Positions 27,801 through 37,541 of a stretch of DNA of 64,000 bases are shown here, one piece after another. Position 1 is the stretch's first letter. Every line of letters starts with the position of its first letter. Position numbers and translations under genes: made by a program. The notes under the pieces were generated by a model. The model was not told where the DNA came from. It did no database searches and worked only from the letters and a program-made list of their open reading frames with translations. The DNA comes from Acanthaster planci (Eukaryota > Echinodermata > Asteroidea > Valvatida > Acanthasteridae), in assembly GCF_001949145.1 (NCBI RefSeq), contig NW_019091444.1, positions 493,049 through 557,048 of the forward strand, in the 5' to 3' direction.

Positions 27801-28793
27801 ATGAGTCTACACTAAATTAAGGCAAAAGGTCGGGTAAAAATTACTGTGCACAACACAATGCCCTTTGCAGCATATTTTTCATTTCGTACTCGAATTTAAA
27901 GGTGATTTTAAAGGCACTTTTCCTACAAAGAGACAAAGCGTCCTGAATGATCGACGTCTTTGTATCAAGCCAATTTAGCTTATGGTTTCATGGTCTTTTT
28001 AGCGACATCTCGACACTATGCGAGGTCATATGAGGTCAGAACGGGACGACTTGATCGAACCATGACTAACCGGTGACTCGAAAGGTTAAACATCCATCGT
28101 GCATTGAATACACCATAGTATGTTTATAGAGATTTACGCCAACTTCAGACCTTGGAACCAATATGGCAGTTCATTATGTGTGCAGTACAGCATACAGCTA
28201 TAATTATAACGGTGCTAATTGTCCACGTTTAGTGATATATAAACCACCATTTTGGTTCCAACAATTGAGACACTCATGTCACAACAGCTCCGCATTCATA
28301 CAAACCTTGTCGTCATCCAGGCCCCTCTCTTCGCATTCTGCATGCACGAGCCGGAGGTTTTCCTCGTTTCGACCCACGAGTACCAGCGAACAGCCGAGGA
28401 GAGCGAAATGGCGCGCAATCCCTGCGCCTATGCCTGAACTAGCACCTTCAAAAAGACACACGCAGGACGGCCAAAGTTACCAAAAACCTTAGGAGCACAA
28501 TATGCCGTATTAAAATGACGTTGTATGGCGTAAGCGGGAAAGAAACAAACACTACTGGGAAAGCGTAGTTAAATGGATTGTCATAATACCTGTAAATTTG
28601 CAACCAGCTGCAGACAGCTAAAATATACGAGCCACATGTATATTAATTAAAACTTTGTACGTGTATAAACATCTGTATGATCTATGTTCTTCGTATTATG
28701 CGGTGACTGAATATCGTATCGACCCAATTCAAAGGGGAAATCACAATGCTTACCCGTGACGATAGCTACTTTGCCATTCAAGAAGAAACTCAT
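24883..28793 (-). CDS. Classical short-chain dehydrogenase/reductase, nine exons
   Basis: Predicted 262-residue NAD(P)-dependent oxidoreductase; substrate unknown. Exons: 28793-28754, 28445-28306, 27602-27510, 27241-27103, 26901-26861, 26452-26383, 25883-25847, 25741-25675, 25044-24883. Every junction has GT/AG and the phases close perfectly on a stop. The N-terminal Rossmann motif TGASSGIG spans residues 13-20, NSAG 93-96, and the catalytic set is Ser145, Tyr158 and Lys162 (YGMTK). RVNAVSPG and a C-terminal HPLGRACTVEDVAQCVAFL followed by SDEASFTTGEIIPVDGG are typical of the FabG-like, 250-residue soluble SDR class. No signal peptide or membrane segment is seen, so it is probably cytosolic. 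Very short exons (37, 41 and 67 nt) hide it from open-frame searches. It lies head-to-head, about 0.9 kb away, with the first secreted-ligand gene. Assignment to a particular SDR subfamily is not possible by eye. Confidence 0.92.
25354..25475 (+). repeat. Dispersed repeat family R, copy 2
   Basis: Same ordered blocks as copies at 7404 and 32311, including GACGTCACTTAAGTTTAAACC, CATTGATCGC and ATGGAACCGGAAGT. Lies in the last intron of the dehydrogenase gene. Confidence 0.7.
28151..28282. mobile_element. TTGGAACCAAAATGG inverted-repeat element, copy 1
   Basis: TTGGAACCAATATGG at one end and CCATTTTGGTTCCAA at the other form terminal-type inverted repeats. GACATGAGTGTCTCAATTG lies beyond one end and is shared with the copy at 38179 (opposite orientation). 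It overlaps intron 2 of the dehydrogenase gene. Confidence 0.65.
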
Positions 28794-29697
28794 TTTAGCC
28801 GGTTAGCGAACCGTTTTCCACGATGCTTTCAGAAAGTAAGAAATTGATGCTGCACGCCAACGGTCAAAGTGGGCCTAGAAATTATGAGTGTACCCGACAG
28901 AACTTACAAATAGTAGACATAGTATAGTGTAAACATACGCCGAACGCATCCCGGTTTATTCAGTGCGAGACAAGATAATGGTATGCCCGTGCCCCTGCTG
29001 TGCATGGCCGCGGAGTGGCGCGTGCTTCCGGACATAACATCAACGGCTGCCTCGTAAAATCAGTCAGTATACCCGCAGAAAAACCAAAACCACCCACCTG
29101 CGAATTTGATTGGTCGGAGACCTGCGTTTTTTTAACACGTGCAGTACATGTACGTGAATGTGTTTCTTCACAGACAGACAAGGAGAATGTCTCAGCATTA
29201 TAGAGGTGAGGTTGCAAACTACACACCAGTTTTGTATTCATAAAAGGCTATGGAACAAAATGGTGCTGTCTTATAGGCCTGTATAAAATCTTTGTCTTGT
29301 GGGGAGTAAAAAATCCATAGTAATTCACAATTAAACTAGAACAACACTACAAGTTGAGCGTTCCCATAAGCCTGAAAAATACTTTGATGGGAAATGGGAA
29401 CTCGAGCGTAACTTAACAATGCCATGTATGTTGACCGTATATGAAATACTCCCATCAACGACCTTGGCAGCTGCGAAAGGCGTTGCTGCTAAATATGTCG
29501 TGAGTTGGTAGAATAAATGGATTGTTCGTTCTCTGTGCGCCTTATGCTATCGAGATACAGATGAGTCAGCTTGGACGAACCGTTTTCAGCACCGGTAAAA
29601 CGGTAGAGCCTACACGTTCAAAATTGACTCCCTAAGTTCTAACACGCAAAAATCATAGCCTCGGCATCACCAGATACCCTCGGTCCGAAGGAGCAAC
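28794..29697. other. Divergent intergenic region, dehydrogenase / ligand 1
   Basis: About 900 bp between two start codons pointing away from each other. No TATA element or other motif is convincing. A shared bidirectional promoter is possible but unsupported. Confidence 0.5.
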
Positions 29698-31687
29698 ATG
29701 ACAGCTAGAACGTACCTGACTATATTGAGTGTCCTGTCCAAATGGACAGGCCTAGTGCTCGGTGACTTTCACGTCTGCTGTCCTACCTGTTCCAGTCACG
29801 CAATCGACCCCCTGAATGCCGATCAAGTCCGGCAGGTTATGAGCAGCAGCGCCTTCCTCGAGGAGATCGAGCAGAACCCGCTTCTGCTCCTGCAGGACGA
29901 GGCACGCCAGAGGCCGATCGTCAACTTCACCAGCCGACAGGAGGAGCAGATGCTGCTGAACTTCCCTCAGCTGTTCCGGACCCAGGCGGAGTTTGCCGAG
30001 TCCCAACTTACTAGCGGCACGGTCACCGTGTTGGCTGCGGCGAACAGTACGCGGAGGCGTCGGGCGGATGAGCCCCCTCGGGTCTGCCCCTCGGTATCGC
30101 AGACGATGGCGTTGGTAGTCATGTACCGACCGGATGGCCAAGTCGTCCAGTTAGGACAGGTATTAAAGCAACGACAGGTTAAAATGATACTAACAATAAT
30201 TTTTTCCCCGCATATTACACACTTCCCTGTAACCCTGTTCTCTAATTTGCAACGCGTTAGCCAATCACAATACCCAAAATCTGTCGACCCATTGCGCGTT
30301 TGAAAATGGTAGACAGATTTTGTGCACTGTGATTGGCCAGCGCATTGCAAACTCTTCGCGGGGCACTATTTGGGAGTCGCCCGTATTAATTAAGGCCACA
30401 GGATCCGAATTATCTGGCCGCAGCTTGAAATTAGGCATCAGTCTACGGTAATGGCTGCGGCCACTTTCCATAGAGTCGTGTGTAAGTTCAAAGTCCAGCC
30501 AAGTAATCTGGACAAGGCCTGACATTCCTTTAAATTTTATTGTAATGAAAAGTGCAACTGGGGGCGCTGGTGTTGGGACGTCATTCAGAGAAGACGTGGT
30601 TCACTTCAAATAGTGTAAGGTTTTTAGTTATTGTAAAGTAGTCGGTAAAAGGCGATTTGTGGGATCATTCCTCCAAAGTGCGTGTAAATATCCCCCAAAT
30701 TTAACCTTACATCTCCGAAAGCCCGCATATGCTTATGAACAGAATTCCTAAAAGTGTTTGCCCCCAGAAAGAAATTCCCACCCGGACAAAAAAAAGCTCT
30801 GAATCTGCCCTTGCTGAGCCTTCAAGGCCGTGTCCGAAATGGGCTCCCAGAACTATATGGGTGCGCATCTCCGCGTATTATGCCCAATAGAGTGATGACA
30901 TAGACCAATAGCTCCAGACAACACATTCGGATGCAGCCTTTCCAATTACATGTGGACTGTTCAGGGTGCAGTGTCCCAATTCAAGGAAAATTCTCCGCCA
31001 GGATGAGCCGCACAAAAAGTACCCCCCAGAGATTGTTTCGAAAAGAGGGGTCTGTTTGGGCCAAGGAATAGTGGGATTGTGTCAGTATGGCCAAGAATCA
31101 TCTCTGTAGATTCAGGGGCACCCATCCGGGGGCAAAGCAGACAAAAATTCGATTGAAAATTAGTCAGAAGAGCCCCAGGAAGGTGAGGGGTGTCATTTGA
31201 AAAATGGCCGCTGGGAAGACTTGGCAACATTCACTTTTTGGGGGTGAGTTTGTTTTGGGCGGATAATTAAAAAATTCATAGGTTAACCTACTAAAAATTG
31301 AAAATCAAATGAAATCTGAAGGACCAAACAACACATTGTTTTATGTTTGACAGGCCTCAGGGACTTCAGTTGCCTGCCATGGCGCTCCAAACTTGGTTGA
31401 TTTTACACTCTTTTCAATGGAGCTTGAATTGGTTCAGTGCACCCTTCAGTTTCTTCCCATTCTCGTTGCAGCCCCAGGGAGTCAACCAGTGGATACTGAA
31501 CGAAGTGTGCGACACCACCGTGAGCGCGCTCCTGGCGACTGGCCAAGAGTGCGGGGTGATCAGCCGTCACGTCCTGGCGCTGTTCGTCAACCTGAGCGAG
31601 ATCAAACGGACGGGGGGCCGGGATAGCAGTCGAGCTTTCGACTTCGCCGAGGTGGTTGTGCAAAGCTGCGTGACACTTGCACCGTGA
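29698..31687 (+). CDS. Secreted furin-processed precursor 1 (Spaetzle/Trunk/NGF-like, tentative)
   Basis: Two exons, 29698-30159 and 31472-31687, joined in phase 0; 225 residues. The N-terminus is hydrophobic (residues about 5-22) and reads as a signal peptide. Cys27, Cys28 and Cys31 follow. A prodomain (about 35-115) contains two N-glycosylation sequons (NFTS, NSTR). RRRR at 119-122 is a furin-type site. The C-terminal domain has Cys130, 167, 181 and 220, with the pattern VCP, NEVC, ECG, SCV, and a NQW/LFVNLS core. Its length, prodomain-furin layout and cysteine order recall Spaetzle/Trunk/neurotrophin cystine-knot ligands. Fewer cysteines are present than in those families, so the function is inference. 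A clear paralogue follows 1.2 kb downstream with the intron in the same place and phase. No orthologue can be named. Confidence 0.75.
30245..30382. mobile_element. CCAAT-containing TIR element, copy 2
   Basis: TTGCAACGCGTTAGCCAATC and its complement GATTGGCCAGCGCATTGCAA flank a centre with CTGTCGACCC. One outer end reads GAGTCGCCC as in copy 3. Inserted in the intron of ligand gene 1. Confidence 0.75.
30826..30938. mobile_element. Harbinger-like MITE, copy 1 (113 bp)
   Basis: Terminal inverted repeats GGCCGTGTCCGAA and TTCGGATGCAGCC. Internal sequence (AGAACT and AGACC blocks) is related to the copy at 38678. Flanking trinucleotides differ (CAA/TTT), so the target duplication is decayed or absent. 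Confidence 0.7.
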
Positions 31688-32020
31688 CACCGCGCCGGTT
31701 TCCCCCGTCAGTTCATTTCCTCCGCTAACGCGTCAGGGGGGGGGGATCCAGAACCGTTTTTTGAGGGATGGGTGCAGGAGAGTTGGGAATTTTTCCTGTA
31801 ACTTGCATGGTCTTCTTGGAGAATGAGGTTGCATTTCATGAGGCCTTTTGCAAGGAAGAAGGGGAAATGAAATTTGTCTTTTTTGTATGAATATTTTCTT
31901 TACATTTTGTTCTGGGGAGAGATGGGCCTTTCTCTTTTAGAACTGTCATTAGAGCACGTCAAACTATGGAATTACAACTGTTTGTACACAAACGTTATCA
32001 GATTTATACTTTCTTGCGCC

Positions 32021-32026
32021 AATAAA
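32021..32026 (+). other. Polyadenylation signal of ligand gene 1
   Basis: AATAAA 334 nt downstream of the stop codon, the first canonical hexamer after the gene. Confidence 0.6.
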
Positions 32027-32310
32027 ACTGTAATTTGCTAATGCATCGAAGAAATGTTCTCCTTTTCCAAAATTTCATAGAGATGTGATTTTAATTAAAC
32101 GGTTCTGTGAGTGTTTTTGATGGTATTTTCTTGGGGGGGGGAAGGAATCCATTGTTTTAGCAGCTGCCTATACGGACCTTCGTTACTCAAATACATTATC
32201 TGTGGTAGGAAACCAGACTTGCCGGCTTGAAGTTCAAAGCACTTTATTACAGACACCAATGACGTCATTCATGGGTATCAGCAAATCCCAACACCAGCAA
32301 ACAGTAGAAG

Positions 32311-32386
32311 TGTAACGTCCCTTCAGTATTTCAAAATCACGCCCACTTCACATGGAGTTACATGGAATCATTGAACCGGAGGTTAT
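32311..32386 (+). repeat. Dispersed repeat family R, copy 3 (truncated)
   Basis: GTAACGTCCCTTCAG, CACGCCCACT, then TGGAATCATTGAACCGGAGG align with copies at 7404 and 25354, with a central deletion. Confidence 0.6.
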
Positions 32387-32747
32387 TGTACCATTTACAG
32401 TGTTAATCGAATTTGAGCTTACAGTCAGTGGTGCGTGCGTGGGTATGACGAAGTTACTATCATTAGGCATGAATAATACCTTGGCTGGTAATTTTAATTC
32501 ATTTTTAAAAAGGGAAGTTGGTGGCAGCTAAAAGGATCATGACACCAGGAAGTGTGAGTGTTCTCCCTGTTTACGCAACAACGAGATTTTCCATCTTTCG
32601 GAGGCTTAAAAGGAATACCAGGTTGCAGCTGGAGGGGGAACGACTTTTCACAAAGAAGACGGTTAACATGAATGATTTCACCCCAGACTTATAAATATCA
32701 TTGCCGTCATTAACTTTCCCCCGAAAACCCAGCGTCTTTGCGAACAT

Positions 32748-32755
32748 TATAAAAG
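32748..32755 (+). promoter_or_regulatory. TATA element of ligand gene 2
   Basis: TATAAAAG, 160 bp upstream of the start codon, is the only strong core-promoter match between the two ligand genes. Confidence 0.5.
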
Positions 32756-32907
32756 CCACACGGGCTACATGGGGCACCTACATTCTTGGCAGTCTTACCG
32801 AAGAGGCTTGACACGAGACGATCAGTAAAACCTCTCTCTCTCGCTACTTGGACCAAGATTATATTTCTGAAGACAGGAGACCAACCCTATCCTAATTTTT
32901 AAAAAAA

Positions 32908-35374
32908 ATGGCATTCGGCACGTTTTCAGCCCTCATTCTCACCGCTATGATAGCGGGATGTTTTCCTCAGGGCCTTTGGCGACTTCGACCAGGTCTCCCC
33001 TCTCCGTCCTGCTCCATTTCCCTTGAGGCGAGTCAAATCCAGCAGGTTAGGGAAAATCGAGACCTCGTCCGACTGCTCGAGAAGAACCCCAGTTATCTAA
33101 AAAGCTCGCAGCATCAACACCCCATAGTGACGCTGACGTACCGGCAGAAGCGCCTTCTTCTCAGGCGCTTCCCTGACCTGTTTCGGCAGAGCGACGGGAC
33201 TACGTCTGCCGGCGACCCCAGGCAGCGGAGGAACACAGCAGGTAGGGTCTGCCCGCCTCGGCCAGACTCGGAACCTCTCATCCTGGCACGCACGGCCGAC
33301 GGTCAAGTGGTCCAGTTGGTGCAGGAGGTACGTGCCCCGACCTTTTTTCATTCCTCCTGTGTAAAGTTTCTAATTTCAAGCCGGAGGATCAGAGGAGGCA
33401 AAATCCCCTCCCCCGCACTTGGGGGAGGGGAGGGGCTCAAGGCATTACCAGAGTTGATGCATTGAAGTATGCAAGATAATTATGCGATATTCATAAAACT
33501 TTTAATTCACAATGATTTCTTCAGTTTTTATATATGGTTCACACAGCAGTGTAGAATATTTACAAAATGGCTTTCGGTGTTCGCCTTGCTCAGATCATCC
33601 ACCACACCAGTTATAAAGAGTCAAAAGAGTGTACATTAGGTTGGTAGTAACGTGACCGTAACGCGAACATTTGAAAGTCGTCTGTGAACCAGCGAAATTC
33701 AGTTCACACCAATTGGTCCCCATTACAATTGAGATCAGTGTTTGGCTCCCTTTGAATCTGGGATCAAGAGCTAGGTCTAGGTGTTCCCTTCATAGCATAT
33801 GACACACGTGGAGACGTGCAGACAATAGACCTAATGACATAACGCATTGAGGGAAAGGGCAGTGACGACAGTAGGCCTACGCGTGCTATTGCTAGAGCAT
33901 TACGCGCATGGAAAACTGTCACAAAGATGAGATTGAGAAGGCTCATGTTTTCCAAAAGGGTTCGTGCTAACTGTTGACGAACGCCACAGCTCGCATGACT
34001 GTAGTCTGAATACCAGAACAGACCTGATGATTCTGACTTCTCAATGAATCAAGGGTCCCTTATCACTCAATGTGCACGTGACCAAGACTGGAGAAATTCC
34101 TCCAGTTTTCCAGAAATAGCCAAAATATTCCAGAGTTGACCCGTCTACATGTACATTCGCCATGTTCATATGGTACCGTTGATGTTCGGTTATTCCCGGC
34201 TGGATAAGTAGGCTAGCTGTTGAACGTAACCTCCCGTATATCCTAATGCCAGCTGTTGATCCCACAGTATTTGACTTTATACACTGAAATATACAATTGC
34301 TGTATTGCCCACTGGATGTGGGAAAAGCCAACTTTTGAGATGTTGCCACTGATGAATTCGAAAATACCCTGGCTCTCAACTTGTGACCCCTGATTCTTGC
34401 GTCATATCTATTTATATCCGTCGGCGATGCCTGACCTAAGATTTTTTATCCAGAGTTGTCAGGGAATCGAATCTTTGGGCAGGGAACCAGACTAGCATGG
34501 TTGTCCCAAATTACTCCCACAATGCACTACAGGAAAAATTGCGTTACGTCATTATATTTCAGGTCTACAGACCAATGGCCGAAGCTCCTGGAGCCCGTTT
34601 CGGACACGGGTCTTCCAGCCAAAGGCGCCCTAATTGCTAGGAAAACTGCACCTCTGTTGGTCCAGTCTGGGCTCATTAGTGTGGAACTGTAAAAAAAGAA
34701 GGCAGTGATTTTGAACCTCATAAATAAGATCGCTTCAGAATTATGTGCACCATAGACTTGACTCAAGTCGGGATCTCTGTGACGTCGTCGTTTCTGCTTT
34801 GGACACACATCGAGGCTGCGCGCCCTTTCTTGCTTCGCGCCCTGGTGTCCACTTAATACTATGAGTAAAGAGCAACGTAAGTCCGACTTGATTCAAGTCT
34901 ATGTGCACCAGTGCACGTGTTGGAGTTTCAAGAAGTTCAATCTCTCACGCCGAGCCAACGTACCCCCCTGCCCAGTTAATTTGAAAATTTACTGGAAATT
35001 TCACAGATATAGATTACCAGCGAAAAATTCATGGACTGTACCCGTATATGCTCTGCATGGTTTCTTTTGTTCAGCACTCTAAATCAGCTTTCTTATAGGA
35101 ACTTGTTTGAGGGGACAAGGATTTCTGATCCTAATACGTTTCACTCACTATTCGTCTGTTTTGTTGGCCGCTGCAGGTTGCGGGGCACAACCAATGGATC
35201 ATGGACGAGATCTGCTCGGCTCAACAAGACGGTGATATGGCCTGCGGGCTGGCGGAGCGCGAGATGCCGGCGCTCTTCATCAATCTCAGCGGCATCCTGG
35301 CGACCGAGGGGAGCGATGCAGACTTCGACATGGCCTATATTGTCGTTAACTGCTGCGTGGCGATGAGGGAGTAA
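32908..35374 (+). CDS. Secreted furin-processed precursor 2 (paralogue of precursor 1)
   Basis: Two exons, 32908-33327 and 35177-35374, joined in phase 0; 205 residues. Residues 1-22 form a clear signal peptide (MAFGTFSALILTAMIAG then CFPQG). The prodomain aligns with that of precursor 1: QVR, LEKNP, PIVTLTYRQ, LLLRRFPDLFR. RQRR at 105-108 is a furin-type site. The C-terminal domain has Cys115, 153, 163, 199 and 200, with VCPP, NQWIMDEIC, ACG, LFINLS and NCCV. The mature part would be about 97 residues. The doubled cysteine near the C-terminus is reminiscent of Spaetzle-type knots. I infer an extracellular ligand made by tandem duplication. The receptor and biological role are unknown. A TATA element and a polyadenylation signal flank the gene. 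Confidence 0.75.
34743..34908. mobile_element. Inverted-repeat element in ligand gene 2 intron
   Basis: ATGTGCACCATAGACTTGAC and, on the right, its near complement ending CAAGTCTATGTGCAC bound about 166 bp without coding sequence. MITE-like; no target duplication identified. Confidence 0.6.
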
Positions 35375-35430
35375 CCGCGCCTTCGCCCTCTGAAGCTTCA
35401 ACTGCCAACTTGATGACGTTATTCGATTTC

Positions 35431-35436
35431 AATAAA
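35431..35436 (+). other. Polyadenylation signal of ligand gene 2
   Basis: AATAAATAAA begins 57 nt after the stop codon. Confidence 0.75.
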
Positions 35437-35797
35437 TAAAACCGTTTAAAATGTGTTTTTTTCTACCATTTAAAAAGACAACAGTAAAGATTAATGTGCT
35501 TGCGTGCACAACAACAGGTCATTACTGCATTCATGCGTGTGTGCGCCTCAAATGTCTCTTGTATGCACCAATCCGCTCCTGGCGGAACGAGGGCGTGTTT
35601 TAAAGTAAAACTGACAGTCCCCGCATGCAGCATAGGCGCCCAAGTATATACGCGTTTGGCGCGAAGCACGCTGAGTACGCATGTGAATTTACTCCAGAAT
35701 GCAGGTCTCCATACACTGTCTTTCTTTCGCCGATTGGAGTTGCACTTTAGCTCAGGATAGGCTGTGACCACAGACATATAAACACCAAGATCACCAT

Positions 35798-36076
35798 AGC
35801 CTTTGATCATGGAGGTAGAAATAGAGGGCGCCCGCGGCGAAATGGATAGTCACACGACGAACTGCACGCAAGCCCGAAATTAACCATGCATGCGCATGCA
35901 GTAGCCGAGCTGTGTGTGTCGTAGACCGTGCGTGCGTGCGCGCGCGTGCAGGGCGTTCGGTGCGGTTCGTCGTGTAGTCTTTCTTCGTGCGTTGGTTTGG
36001 TGCTTAAACTAGTCTCCTCCAGCTCCTCGCTCTTGAGCGACTATCCATTTCGCAGCGGGCGCCTTGATCAAAGGCT
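35798..36076. mobile_element. 279-bp terminal-inverted-repeat element
   Basis: The left end AGCCTTTGATCA and, after a short insertion, GGCGCCCGCGGCGAAATGG then ATAGTC are mirrored at the right end by GACTATCCATTTCGC and GGGCGCC then TGATCAAAGGCT. The centre is GT/GC-rich (GTGCGTGCGTGCGCGCG). Non-autonomous DNA transposon candidate. Confidence 0.7.
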
Positions 36077-36949
36077 AAGACCACCAGTGCTGCTCGTATG
36101 TGAGTTTGGGTGCGTTCGATTAGCTTACACGTGTAAGTCAAACTGACTCTCGCTCTAATGACTTTTCCTCACACAATTGTACGCATGACGTTGGCACCTT
36201 GGTACTTTATCCCTCACAATGAGTTGTGGGGATAAGGTGAACTTGGCAATTCCCAAAGTCATTACATTCACTTCTGTGATGGCCGATATCTTCAGACGTA
36301 CGCTAGCCAGGCCAGAGTTACCACAGTGCAAATGGGTACATCCCATGCACCAATAGACCAGATGTGCATTTTCACTGACTTTAAAATGCTTACTTTTTTA
36401 TTTAATCTGTGGAATACATGTATGTTATTGTAACTATTTAACAGTTTTTTTCTAGAATTGATTGGAACAATGCGGAAATAAATGAACCTTGAAACTGCTG
36501 GCAGTACAATTCATTTGTATCAGTTTAAAATCAATGTACAATGACAAAATTTTCATCTCACGCAATCACTTAAAATCTGTACACTAATAAATATATGTAC
36601 ATATTTTGTGCAAGTTTGCAAAGCCTATTTCAAGAGTTTGACTGCTTTTCTTGCACCGATGCACCTGTCCCTCTCAGCACTTTGGTAAAGTATTTTGACA
36701 CCTGCAACTTTACTCAGCGGATGAGAGTAAGTTTGCAATTTTTATACAGAAAAAAAATGGGAATTAAACAACTGCGAGAGATAACTTTGGATATATCACT
36801 GAGCAGGTTTGTCAACTAAGCCAGTACTTATCTGTGGGCATTCTTCCGTCAAAACCACCTGTTCAGAGTCAAACACCGGCAATCTTTTGCCATAACTTGC
36901 CAATATAGGGCTAGCTGTTATGCCCACCTGTGCACAGTGATGGCCCCTC

Positions 36950-37420
36950 ACTTTGAAGGCCTTGAATCCTTTGGGACAATCTGTCCATAATAGCCACCTG
37001 TCCTATGCAGCGACTTGCCGTAATGTCATATCTCTCATGTGTGGTCATCTGCCCCCCGCAGCCACCAAGCTCACTTGATCCATCAGACTGGGGTTTGCTA
37101 TCTCTCCAACATTTCATCTGTCTGCAGTGGCCGCCTCTAAAAAAAGTGCTGACCACCAGTCGAAGGCTCACCAACACAATAACCACGTGTCCGATCTTTC
37201 CATTTGTCCATAGTGTCATATCTGTCACCTGTGGTCATCCATCCTTGTCAATGGAACTCTGTATCCAACAGACTGACGGGGGCCATCTCTCAGACAGTGC
37301 ACCCGTCCACCCTGGCCGCCTCTCAAAAGCGTCTCCTTCAAGTTCGACCATCTGTCTGTAGTACACACCTGTCCACTGTTGTCCATAATGTCATCTGTGG
37401 TCATTTGTCCAGCTCAGCAA
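36950..37420. repeat. Degenerate long-period tandem repeat
   Basis: A motif close to CCATAATGTCATATCTGTC followed by TGTGGTCATC recurs at about 37020, 37210 and 37385, a spacing near 180-190 bp. Poorly conserved. It lies just downstream of the ankyrin gene, possibly in its 3' untranslated region. Confidence 0.5.
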
Positions 37421-37541
37421 CATGGGCCGAATTAGGACATCTGGCTGTCTACTGCAACTGCTGATCAAAGGCGCCCACTTGGAGCATCTGCTACCAACTC
37501 TGCTCGAAGACCGATTTCACGAGACGTCCAGATGTTTTTTG

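Noticed and set aside
29752-30350. Minus-strand frames of about 128 codons opposite ligand gene 1
   Set aside because: The plus strand has a signal peptide, furin site and a downstream paralogue with matching exon structure; the antisense frames have neither motif nor paralogue support.
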